64,000 nt of DNA from Amoebophrya sp. A120. Lineage: Eukaryota > Sar > Dinophyceae > Syndiniales > Amoebophryaceae. Made by a program: the position numbers and the translations under genes. Position 1 is the stretch's first letter, and the number at the start of each line of letters is the position of its first letter. A model generated the notes under the pieces. That model ran no database searches. It was not told the origin of the DNA and saw only the letters and a list, made by a program, of their open reading frames with translations. This document shows positions 1 through 9,888 of this stretch, piece by piece. The stretch spans positions 852,913 to 916,912 of the forward strand of contig CAJINV010000019.1 in assembly GCA_905178155.1 (NCBI GenBank), read 5' to 3'.

Positions 1-28
1 GCCCTTCGGAGGTGGCCCAAATTGGGCC

Positions 29-72
29 AGAGGACCCGCCAGAGGATCCTCGGGTCCTCTGGCGGGTCCTCT
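29..72. repeat. Perfect inverted repeat (hairpin)
   Basis: Two perfect 18-bp arms (AGAGGACCCGCCAGAGGA and its reverse complement) surround an 8-base loop. Two more short palindromes flank it (GGCCCAAATTGGGCC at about 14-28 and similar pieces to about 130). No gene is visible here. It could be the end of a palindromic element that continues beyond the left edge. Confidence 0.7.
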
Positions 73-130
73 GGGAAATCTTCCGGCCAAACCGGGATCG
101 CACCACCGGCGGAAGGTCCTCCGAGGCGGC

Positions 131-865
131 CCAAGTTAGGCCAGGCGAAAATGTGCGCCGGTTTGCCGGGGCCGCCAGGTTGCTCGCAGTCCGCAGCCGA
201 GTGTGGCGATTTGGGCACACGAGACGCCAACACAGACGCGGCGCGGTTGTGCACACAAACAGCAGCGGAGTCCATGCGCGCGCCGCGTTTTCGGTTGCAT
301 TGCAACACACTTTGGCACGAGCTACACCGAAGGTTTCCCGGGAAACCTTAAACGACCCTGCCCGAGCGGAGTCCATTGATTTCTAGGTCTCACAGCGTCA
401 CTTTCTCTTTTTTTTTGTGTTTTTTATTATTTTTGTAGCTGCAAATAGTTTTTTCAAGTGCAACTGCACACAGGCAGAAACATCAGTGGACTTCTAACTA
501 AAAAACGCACTCCCCCAGGCTACAACCCTACCTACTAACGTACACACTACCTACGAACGTCCACACCACCACCACTTTTCTTCTTTTTCGGCTTTCGCAT
601 CCGCTTCGTTTTCGCAATGAAGGGGGCAGGGTCAAGTGTGATCTGGGTTCGTAGTGCAATTGCCGCTTCAATCGCGAGCGTCGCACTGTTCCCGTACGCG
701 GCTGGATCGATGTGTCGGGATACGTGGTGCGTAGACCCATCGGGCAGCCGGAATCGGTTTCTTCGATGCGTTTGCTAGCTTGGTTGCGCGCTGAACAACC
801 TCACTCGCTCTAACACCGCTCGGCGTCGGCAGGCGGTTCGTCTTCTTGAAGCGAAATCTAAATTT
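131..865. other. Gene-free stretch
   Basis: Short overlapping reading frames exist on both strands, but none shows a recognisable domain or convincing protein composition. No introner ends and no RNA gene were recognised. Confidence 0.4.
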
Positions 866-1045
866 GCTTCCTAAACCCTGAAACCTAAACTAAACCCTTT
901 CTGGATCGATCTTGAGCAGCAGATGAGGGTGGTGGCTGGATCGAAGGTGAGACGGTCGCGTCGGCAGCCATCCCGTGCCGGCGGCGGTGGCGGCCTAACT
1001 AAGCCTAACCCTAGGAGAGAAAAAACCTGCTTGGTGCCAGTTGGC
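866..1045. repeat. Dispersed repeat, copy 1 (telomere-like end)
   Basis: About 180 bp, roughly 90% identical by eye to 35836-36012. It starts with degenerate telomere-type text (CCTAAACCCTGAAACCTAAA) and ends near GGTGCCAGTTGG. Copy 2 lies inside a 321-bp insertion with a 21-bp target duplication, so this is probably part of the same SINE-like family. Here only the telomere-like half is clearly preserved, and further CCTAAACC text follows it. Confidence 0.75.
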
Positions 1046-2440
1046 CTAAACCTTGAAGCCTAAACCTTGAAGCGAACTTTAAACAGTTAAATTCTTTGAC
1101 TCGAACACAAATGCTGCACCACGCTGGCATGTTGGAGCAGAGAGCATGCGGAACGAGGAATCCTTACGTCGCTTTGTCGTAAATATCCATATTCGTCGGT
1201 ATTCCTTCGTATTTCTTGTATCTCTGTCTCGCGCTTGTAACTTCAATCAGATAAAGTGTCGAGTGTGGCCGTGACATGTACTTCTGCTCGGCAATACAAA
1301 ATTGGGCTCTCAACACAAGGTAAAGTAGATTGCGAAACTCCAACAGGAATAACTGAAGACGAAAACGTACCCATCATGAGCATCATCATTTTTTTACTGC
1401 TGCATATTCAGTACTTCTTCTACCAAAACAAAATATACCAGAACGGTACGCGCTGAGGCCTAGAATTACTCGTAGTAGCATCGTGATTTGGGTCAAACCT
1501 TGCGTATATACCCGGGCGCGGTGCCCTCGTGAAACGGCTTTTTTTACACTGCGAAAATATAAGGACTTCAGTAGCCTACGCGCGCCATACCATGCGGGTT
1601 GGCCCTTCAAAATCTTCGGGCTTTTGCTTTTGTCTTTTACTCACGTCTTTCCGGAATCCCGGGATTTCTGGGATCCCGGAATTTGTCGTGAAACTGGTGA
1701 AAATCGTGAAAAAATCCTTGGTTTTGAATACTAATCACGACGGTATGGTCTCTTTTTCGCGATGATTTTCACCGTGAAAAAAATTTTGAAAAAGCCTACC
1801 AATTGCGTCGCGAATCGCGGTGCTACGGGCCCTGTTTTCGGAGTTGCTTTTTCCTGGTTTTTCGCGATATTTCGCACAAGCCGCGCAGCCGAATCACGAC
1901 GGCACGGCTTTTTTTTCACGATGTGTCTCGCCGTAACACAAATCGGAACAAGCGCTTCGGTTTTATCTCGAATCGCGATGGTACGCGCCGGCTTCCGACC
2001 GGAGTCGGTTTCCGTGGTTTGTCGCAAACTGTAGCCACCGCTCTTGTAGCGTATCGCCATTCCAAGCGCCATACGATTTCACAGGGTTTGTCTTGTTTCG
2101 GGTGGGGTTTGGATTTGGCCCGCGCCTGTTGTTGGCGCCACGTGAAGAGCTTGGCGTAGGAGATTGTCGCTCTGGCGTATTGACAACCAACAACGAACAG
2201 TATTCCACGGACACAAAAGTCAAGCGGTCTTCCTAACCAACACGCACACTAGTCGCATCCCATTACGGCTGTTGCCCCTAATTCTTGCAGAGGCACCCCG
2301 CTCGCGCAGCCAGGCCGCCCCTGCCGATCACCTCGGCACGCGCGGGCAGCATTTCACGTCGGCGGCCGCAGACAACGCGTCAGCGTGCCCAACTCTGTGC
2401 CCGCCGTCCCACGTCACCGTCGCCCTGTGTTCAGGCGCTA
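1046..2440. other. Gene-free stretch with degenerate short repeats
   Basis: No gene is supported. Between about 1680 and 2000 there are several imperfect copies of a motif that pairs AATC(A/G)CGA(C/T)GG with a T-run and CGCGAT or CACGAT, which suggests a decayed dispersed repeat. The open frames are short and overlap in several phases. Confidence 0.35.
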
Positions 2441-2474
2441 TTCGCGGGCCTTTGCGTACGTCTGCCCTGCTGCA

Positions 2475-2570
2475 GCCGCGTACTTGTGGTTGACCCCGCG
2501 CAGAGGCCTATGCGGCACTACGGCCGCGTATTTGCGGTTGACCCCGCGCACAGGCCTAGACGGCGCTACT
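2475..2570. repeat. 48-bp direct repeat, two copies
   Basis: GCCGCGTA(C/T)TTG(T/C)GG starts at 2475 and again at 2523. Both copies continue through TTGACCCCGCGCA and AGGCCTA. They differ at a handful of bases. The repeat introduces the strongly GC-rich block that follows. Confidence 0.75.
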
Positions 2571-2739
2571 GGTTCACTTCAGCCGCGCGGGCCCCATGAA
2601 TGTGTTGCCGCTTGGGACGGAAGGACACCATGGCGAGCTCCCTGCCTGCAGCAGCGCGCGGGGCCGACTGCGCGGCGGGCCCCCGCTGCGTTTCCCCTGT
2701 TGCGGGCGCGGAGCGATGTACGCGACAGGAGCCCTTGCA

Positions 2740-3275
2740 TGCGAGTGGGAAAGGAAGGCGGGAGACCCCGAACAACACGGGGGCCCCCCGCGAGCAGGTG
2801 GAAAAGCTTGGGGGGCCCCCTTGGGCACCGCTGGTACAGGCCGGGGGCCCCCCGTGCGCGGGAGAGCAAGGCGGGGGGCCCCCTTGGGCACCAAAGGCGG
2901 AGGCCGGGGGCCCCCCACGCGCGGGAGAAAAAGGCGGGGGGCTCCCTTGGGTACCAAAGGTGGAGGCCGGGGGCCCCCTGCGGGCGGGAGGGACTTACCG
3001 CGGAGAAGGACGGGGGCCCCCTCCGGCCTCCGGCGGGCGGCCCGGCCGGGAGAAGGGCGGGGGCCCCCTGTGGAGGCGGAAGGGCGGGGGCCCCCTGCGG
3101 ACGCGGGAAATGCAGCGGGTGAGAGGGCGGGAGGCGGGGGCCCCCTGTTTCACCAGGCGGGCGGCCCGGGAGAGAGCGGGGGCCCCCTGTGGAGGCGGAA
3201 GGGCGGGGGCCCCCTGCGGACGCGGGATACGCAGCGGGTGAGAGGGCGGGAGGCGGGGCCCCCCTGCTTTCCCCG
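2740..3275. repeat. GC-rich minisatellite built on GGGGGCCCCC
   Basis: Two nested tandem arrays. A unit of about 62 bp repeats three times (GGGGGGC(C/T)CCCTTGGG at about 2812, 2874 and 2936). A unit of about 115 bp then occurs twice (about 3046-3160 and 3162-3274). Every unit carries the palindrome GGGGGCCCCC. Open frames of 200-255 codons run through it on both strands in several phases, as expected from a stop-poor GC-rich repeat rather than from genes. Confidence 0.85.
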
Positions 3276-4117
3276 GTGGTATGCTCGACACAAAAATTGT
3301 AACCCTCATCGTAGCCTCGTGATTACAAATCTAGGCCTCAGCACGTACCGGTCTCAAATATAAATATTCAAGCTGTGTGTGCGATACGTGAAAGGTGCGA
3401 ACTCGGGCGTTGAAGCCTTAATGGAAAGAAAATCGGACGAGTGAACTCAAAGTACAAATGAAAACCAAAACTTCCTGCTTAGACAATAGAAAACGAAGTG
3501 ATAATATATAGATACAATGATGTAGTTTTTCTTTTTCAAGCTCAAGCAAAATTTTTTGCATTAGCTTAGAAAAAAAAAGCAGCTGGAAAGAATTAATACA
3601 ACTACCCAACTCGTCGAGCAAAACAATGAGCTCCGCCTCCGATCATGCCAATACCAATACGATACCACTTTTGGCACCTTTTCTATCCTCCTCATATTGT
3701 TCATCTTCATTTTTGATTTTATTAGACAGATGCTGTGCAAACCGTTGTAGCGGAAGGTAAAAAATTCTTGAGTGTGTAGCCCTCGTGTAAGTCCGATCAT
3801 CATATAGATACCTGATACGGGGAAACAGAAACAAACACGACATCGATGGATTTAGTTTAATAAGTACTAAATAGGTGTGTCGAACCGCGTGCCCCCTAGT
3901 AATGAGGAGCAGATGCATCGATTCGAAAAAACATCCGTGCAGAATGACAAAAGAAAATGAAGTGCAAGCCTGAGTTTGGGACGACGTTTGGCTCCATGCC
4001 TTTCCCGTGGGAATGTGTTCGACGTTGACCTAGTCGCCCTGAAGAGATGATGCTCTTATATGCCTTGTACTTGTTGATCATAGTTGTAAGTACTACTTGT
4101 TGGCGTCACCTGTGTCA
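3276..4117. other. Gene-free AT-rich stretch
   Basis: Base composition drops sharply from the GC-rich array to AT-rich sequence. Only short frames are present and I recognise no domain. It may hold the 3' flank of the minus-strand gene at 4118. Confidence 0.4.
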
Positions 4118-4510
4118 TTAATAAGGGTTTTCCCAAGGGTCCCAAATAGGCACCGCATGCAGGTACGTGGGGTCGCCGGGACGCGGCGCCGGGGGATCTT
4201 TGGCGCCCGGGGTTCTTTGGCGCCCAAAAAGCGAGAAGAAGCCTTTCTTGGCGGCTTGTTTAGGCCGGTGCGGCGCTACTTCCGCTGCGGCTTTGCGCTC
4301 CTGCTCCGCTGCGCCTTGGGCTTCGGCTTGCTGCTTCCTCGCGGCTTCCGCTGGGGCTTGTTCGAGCCGGTTCGCTTCCGCTGCGGCCTGTTCGAGCCGG
4401 TGCGCTTCCTCTTTGCGTTTGCGCTCCGCTTCCTTCGGCCCATCCTTGAACACCGCATCAATCCAGCGATACGTCCGACCCTCGTTGGTCCGGCGGATAT
4501 GGTCGGACAA
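4118..4510 (-). CDS. Hypothetical charged repeat protein (fragment)
   Basis: An open frame of about 130 codons with no ATG at its start (the frame begins at a TTG and is open further upstream), so this is probably a terminal exon. It opens with a plausible globular stretch (DHIRRTNEGRTYRWIDAVFKDG). An Ala/Glu/Arg-rich helical segment with a tandem motif (HRLEQAAAEA, NRLEQAPAEA, ARKQ) follows, then a Pro/Gly-rich tail. I do not recognise the family. The upstream exon is not resolved, and no introner lies nearby. The composition matches its minus-strand neighbours. The frame may also be fortuitous in GC-rich DNA. Confidence 0.35.
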   Translation of the reverse strand: MSDHIRRTNEGRTYRWIDAVFKDGPKEAERKRKEEAHRLEQAAAEANRLEQAPAEAARKQQAEAQGAAEQERKAAAEVAPHRPKQAAKKGFFSLFGRQRTPGAKDPPAPRPGDPTYLHAVPIWDPWENPY

Positions 4511-5036
4511 AATTCGGAAACGGCATGAGAGCGGCGGTTTTTTGGCCTCTAGATGTAGTGGCGATCTCTTTCTCTTGGGCCGGTTGGTTTTTTTGGTTCT
4601 TTAGCGCGCCCATAAGCATGCGCATGGTTTGAGTGTGTGTGTATCCTTGACAGCCATTTCCTTTTCCGGAGCCAAATCGGCCCAAGGCATGTAGCGGATA
4701 TCCCGCACACTCAGTTCGTCCGCCCACGACGACGGCATGTTGTGGATATTCTGTAGCTAGGATACTAGACCGGCATGGGCGGCTAGGATTATATTCTCTA
4801 AAAGTGATCGCTAGCGCAGGCGTCGCTCGGCTTTGCAGGAAAACAAATAAAAGCGCAGCAGGCGCGAAATTCATGCAGCAAATGCGGCATGGCAGAGCTT
4901 TGCTGCTGCACAAAATCAAAAACCAGACACAGAGAAACATGCCTCGTCGGTTTGTTCACCAAAAAAGGCAAGCTACCGAATGCCCTCTACAACTCGGCCG
5001 CGAAAAAACTACGCCGATCTCACTTCACCGTCGCCC

Positions 5037-6101
5037 CTATGCTGTCCCGCCATAGAAAACGCCAATCTTGTCCTTCATCAACATGTGGAACTCGGGAAGG
5101 CTCTTGGACGTTTCGATAAAAGAAGACAATTCTTCTTTTTCACTAAGGAGGTGCGGATCAAGAATCGTGCTCAAATTTATTTCGGTGGAATCATCAAAAT
5201 GAAGACGCCGTTCGGGCCTTTCCTCTTCCCAGACCAAAATTTCCTGCGGTCGTGGCAAGCGGTCGACGTCGACTGTGACACCATACCCATCCACCTCTCC
5301 GATGGGCTTGTTAAAAATGTCGGGATGCGCATCTCGCGCAAAGACGGGCGCTTGGCGATAGCGGTCCATCGACTCGCGACCTTGGTCCTCCTTTTCGTAT
5401 GGCACCATGACGACCTTCAGCAGCCTGTCCTGAGGGTCATCTTCCTTCCTTTTCATTGCGAAAGTCAAAGCAGCTTTCTGATTATAACCGCTGCCCGTGC
5501 TGCTGCCCAGCTCCGGCACCAGCTCCGTGACCCCTCTCTTGGTGAGGACCTCTGCCATCGTGTCATCGTAAGCCTGGGAAGCCCAAATGTCCATAGTTGG
5601 ATGCAAGACCTCCTGATACCGGGGATTCGAATTAGAACGGCCCCGCCATTTCCATTCATCCCACTTGCCCGCCATGACCCGGTTCGCGACTTTTGTCTTG
5701 AACGCGGCTTCCTCGTCGGGGGGAGGTGAGGCCTCGAACGGCATGTTCGGGGGGGGTGAGGCCTTGAACGGGCTCGTCAATCCCGAAAGCAAGCGGCGGT
5801 GAAGCCCGAACCCCCAATTGTCCCTGCAGAATGCCTTACTAGCTTCACTTCGCATCGCATATAATTTTTTGAGCGGGTCTGGGTCTCGATCAGCAGCTGC
5901 ATTTGCTTCAGGCGTGCGATCCACTGCCGCGCAGTGCTGACTTCCGGTGATCAGCTCGCAGGCCATGGAGGAGGCTGCGAAGTTTGCGTTTCTCACCCTG
6001 GCCTCCAACGGTTTTGTAAATTTCATAATATCGAAGCGCGAAGCAGCCCGCCCCCAGATTTGAGAAGGTGTATTTATTTCATTCGTTCGCATCATGTACA
6101 T
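5037..6101 (-). CDS. Hypothetical protein, about 354 aa
   Basis: A long minus-strand frame ends at a stop at 5037. The frame stays open to 6368, but the first credible ATG run (MYMMRTNEI) is at 6101. The protein is soluble-looking and mixed in composition. It has a short internal repeat (SPFKASPPPNMPFEASPPP) and a charged C-terminal half (PQDRLLKVVMVPYEKEDQG, RPQEILVWEEERPERRLHF). I recognise no domain. It sits head-to-tail about 160 bp downstream of the stop of the next gene (6262), in keeping with the dense one-way array. No introner interrupts it, in contrast to nearly every larger gene to its right. Confidence 0.5.
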   Translation of the reverse strand: MYMMRTNEINTPSQIWGRAASRFDIMKFTKPLEARVRNANFAASSMACELITGSQHCAAVDRTPEANAAADRDPDPLKKLYAMRSEASKAFCRDNWGFGLHRRLLSGLTSPFKASPPPNMPFEASPPPDEEAAFKTKVANRVMAGKWDEWKWRGRSNSNPRYQEVLHPTMDIWASQAYDDTMAEVLTKRGVTELVPELGSSTGSGYNQKAALTFAMKRKEDDPQDRLLKVVMVPYEKEDQGRESMDRYRQAPVFARDAHPDIFNKPIGEVDGYGVTVDVDRLPRPQEILVWEEERPERRLHFDDSTEINLSTILDPHLLSEKEELSSFIETSKSLPEFHMLMKDKIGVFYGGTA

Positions 6102-6261
6102 GTCATCGTTCCAAGTGTGAGAGCATAACCAACAGCTGCTGTTCCTGTAGTTCATGCAAGCAAAATAAAAGAAACTCTCAGCTCCCCCTGATAAGACTGC
6201 AAACCAACCACGCAAGACAGATATTTGTGAACTCTGGAGACGGGCGGGGGGATTCGTCAGT

Positions 6262-8477
6262 TTAATACTCGGCGGCATCGACCTGCTGGGCCGAAAGGTG
6301 CTTGAGGCGAGCAGCCGTCTTGCCGAAATCGGATTCAAGAAAAGGCGGCCACGACTCGAGTTTCTCATGTGACATCACCCAATTGTCGCGGACAAATGCA
6401 GATGGAAATCGGATTTTGTCTTCTTCAGAATCAAAGGCGTACGGAAGTAGACTGTCAAGTGCTTGAGCGAACCCGTCTATCAAGTGCAAATATGTCTGGG
6501 TCGGCAAGAGTACGAGATTTCTCATGCATCTCGCGGACGACGCCCATGGTGGTCTGGAACGCACACAGAAGCATTATAGATGTTCATTTTGCGAGACCTT
6601 TCCCAGGCCCTTTCCCCATGCGAAATGCGACGCCTTGTGTGCAGCAAGAGCTGGGCTCCTTTTGGCGTTCACGCAACACAGCTTTTCATTTTTTTCTCAT
6701 GACAAGCTGCATTCTTCCAGACTCAGACCTTTTTGCAATGCATACCCTTGGCTTGGACACGCGCGTTCACGTTGGGATACTCTTTCTGAGCTGCGGCTGT
6801 GGCCGCGGCAGCCGCTTCGATCGCAGCGCAAATGCCTTCCCGCGCTGGATGGAACCCTGTCGGAAGGGGAAGGGCACGGCGTCTGGAAAAGATCCCCGAG
6901 GTTCTTTCAGTAGAAAGGAAGCCACTGCTCCGCACCCTGACATTAGCGTCGACCTCGGTGTCCCCCGACGTCCCCGCCGTGTCGCCGGTCTGGGCGTCCT
7001 CCAATTCTTCTTCTTGTTCATGTTCTCCATTCTCATATGCATTGCAGACATGGATGTGTGTGGCTGGAAAGACGACAGAAAAGTATCTCTATTTGTGATC
7101 GTGCGCACACGACAAGTCGATAGCACAAGGATTTCTTGTCGTGCATGTTGAGTTGCAAAAGGTGTTTTTTTTTCGCCGCGTCGCGGCAGAGCGATGGGAT
7201 TTCCCCTCCGGAGCAGACAGGAATGCACGGCCGTCGCAGCACCAGTACGTGCCGAACGTCTGCAGTATTGATCTCGACCCACACATCATGTTTAATATTG
7301 CACTGGATATCTTCTTCTCGAGAGCGGCAAAACCAATTTCAGCTGCGGCGTCCGTCAGAACCACTCCTCTCTCGGAAGCAGCGGAAGTTGTCGTGGGGGA
7401 AGCTACCCCCGTCATCTCTTCGCCGCCCGGTGCAGCAGTAGCAGTAGCAGCACCAGCAGCTGCAATACCAGTGGTCATTTCACCATCGGTTGTCTCGTCC
7501 CCACCCCCCATCGTGGCCGCCTGAAGTTGTTCTTGTTCCCGCCTGTTCTTCTCTTCCAAGCGAGCGGCCTTCTGCTGCAGCAGGTTCTTGCTGGATTTCT
7601 TGTCCGAGGTCGTGCGCACGGCCTGCACCTGGTGGCCCAGCATTGATGTACCGCCCAAGAAGAACACGGAAACGCCCGCGGCTGCCGCTGTTCCCCCCGC
7701 GAACACTTGAGCCTTCTGGTTCCCCATCGTCAACAGTTTTTTCCGCGGCAGACACGACGCGTGATCAAGTCCCAGCTTCCGGTAGCGCTGCTGCACCACC
7801 TGTTTGCGCTTGCCAGCCCGTTTGGCGTAGCTCTTCACCTCGTTGCCGGTCGGCACCGGCTCGACTTTCTTGGGCTCTTTCGCGTGCTTCTTTTGCTGTT
7901 CATTTACGGGCGGCGGACCGGGATTTTTGCCGCAACCTTCGTCCTGTGTGGAAAAGTAGCGCGGCAAGTATCACAGTTTGGAAGTACTACTTCCTACTTT
8001 TTGCCTTATGCGACTGTGACAGTCGGTTTTGATAAATTCATTTTAGGGCTCTAAAAACTCTACTTGTAGAAGACTGCTACAAGTCGAAACCAAAACCATG
8101 AAAGCACGCAGATGATTTCGCACACCCCTGACTTCTCTCGTGCAACGAACCTAGAATGCGAGGACGGGTCAACATCAACAGGAAAGACAGATGCTAATGC
8201 TAGAGCTGGAAAAAAGTACCCGCGTAGAAGTAGAGGCGGCAGAAGTGCAGTCCGAGGCACGATCTTTCATTTCTACTTCATCCATGGCGGAGAGCAGAAC
8301 GCTTTTGCCACAATTTTCGTCCTCCTGCTGCGTGGGAATGGGCATCATCTTCTTGGGCGCCGATCCGCCCTGCTGCGAGAGAAGTCCCATTGGAGGGGTC
8401 GCGATCCCGCTGGTAGTAGACGTAGAGCACTCGTCGTCCAGCGGCGTCTCTTGTGAAATGTCGGAAGTCATGTTCAT
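6262..8477 (-). CDS. Hypothetical protein with one hydrophobic segment
   Basis: Multi-exon minus-strand gene. The start is most likely the ATG at 8477 or 8471 (MNMTSDISQETP), with a conventional intron near 8.0-8.2 kb. Then come an exon of about 7310-7960, an exon 6745-7035 and a last exon 6262-6477. The middle exon has a basic stretch, then a hydrophobic Gly/Ala segment (VFAGGTAAAAGVSVFFLGG) that could be a membrane anchor, then a charged helix (QQKAARLEEKNRREQEQLQ). Two decayed family-A introners separate the last exons. Removing each with 5 bp gives EKK|NGEHEQ and QAKG|FAQALD in frame. The protein ends in SAQQVDAAEY. No family recognised. Confidence 0.5.
6478..6744. mobile_element. Introner, family A (decayed)
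   Basis: 267 bp. The left end is TATCAAGTGCAAATATGTCT and the right end is CAGACCTTTTTGCAATGCATA-like. The flanks CCGTC and CCCTT match at 3 of 5 bases, so this is an old copy. Removing the element plus 5 bp joins QAKG to FAQALD in the host gene. Confidence 0.75.
7036..7309. mobile_element. Introner, family A (decayed)
   Basis: 274 bp. It begins TATGCATTGCAGACATGG and ends TTGCACTGGATA, so the A-type ends are recognisable but mutated. The flanks TCTCA and TCTTC match at 3 of 5. Excision with 5 bp reads EKK|NGEHEQEEE in frame. Confidence 0.7.
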
Positions 8478-9888
8478 CACTGCCGTGTTGGTTTTCTTTT
8501 GTAGTTGAGTTGTACTTGTAGTTGATTAGTAGTTCGGTTCCTTCAAGTCGAAGACATAAAGATATTACCCCTGCTGCGTCTGGGCGACGTAAGTGCTAGA
8601 GTCACGTTGTCGTTGGCGTGCAAGGTGCTCTAGTGCATTAAAGAATTTACGATCAATACAGCTAGGGGTAGTTCGGGTGTATGTTGATGATGTGCAAAGA
8701 AAAAATAGCAGAAGTAACTGTGGAAAGTTGTAGTGGCTACGGCGTATCGGAGGTCGTGGTAAATTGCGCTCGGAGAGAGCAATTTACTCTTCCTCTTCGT
8801 GTGAGGACGAGGATCATTGCGCTTCTATTTTTATTTGTATTGCGTCTCCAAATAAAAAACATCAAGCATGCACCTTCATCTATCGTATCTTCGTTGAGGC
8901 GCAGCACCTTCATCTTTGTAAAGCAGAAGAGCGTCAACAGACACCATGGGCGAGAAGAAGGCAGTCCTTATAATTTCTAGACGACACCATCAAAACTTCT
9001 TCTTGATGTGTACGAAGTTCTTTGACCGAGCAGCAGTGTTAGAATTGTTCTGCGTCCAGTACTCAACGGGCGGCGACCGAAGCAAACGGAAATTGCGAAA
9101 AGGAAAGCAGGATACGAAAGATACGTCAGGACGAAGGAAATGGAAATAAACCGATGGTCGTGGTCCTTTTCAATATACGACTTTCGTTATTATAATATTT
9201 TGCAACCGACGTCGTCACACTGTACCTGTCGTTCTAGCTGAATCTCGCTATTTTGTCAAACGACCGAGCCCGAGCGTAAGTGGACACAAAAAAAAGTGTT
9301 GTTTACCTGAAACGAACCGAGAAATTACGGGCACTTATTGTGATGATATCACGTTTCCATCGCTCCTTCCGAGGAGACGTTGTTAGCTTTCTGTTAGCTC
9401 TTCTTGCAGCTTCTCGAATTGCAAATGAAGTGCCTTTAGCGACTTCGTTTCGACGGGTTCCTCCCCGCAATGTATGCAGCAAGTGCTGCTGCATGTGGTA
9501 CCATAAGTAGGACCAGGACAAGATGCAGCAAGTGGCGCCGCCAGAAAATTGTATTAATAACTCACGTTTTCAACCTCAGAGAGATGGCGACGAAAGCAAA
9601 ACAAGGTTCAAAATCTGCATCAAAACACCTGTTCCGTTGAGCAACAAAAATCATGGCAGTTCTCACTCCACTTTGAAGATTCCCGCACAAACAGCTTCTT
9701 GCTCGTTCCTCTCATCCCGTTGTAGTGATTGTGATTCTATTTTTCTGTATTCTCGTAGTTCTCAAATGGTTCCGGTTTCAGCTCAACAGAGTAGTCGTCG
9801 TGTCTATAATCTTCTGTAAAAATCCAATTTCAATTCAAATGCGCGCCGCCGACGTTGCATAAATTTCGCAAACACCATCAAGTTTTCC
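8478..9888. other. Intergenic stretch
   Basis: No convincing coding sequence on either strand between the hypothetical gene ending its 5' side at 8477 and the stop of the Q-rich gene at 9889. No introner ends are present. It should hold the promoter of the 6262-8477 gene, but no motif stands out. Confidence 0.4.
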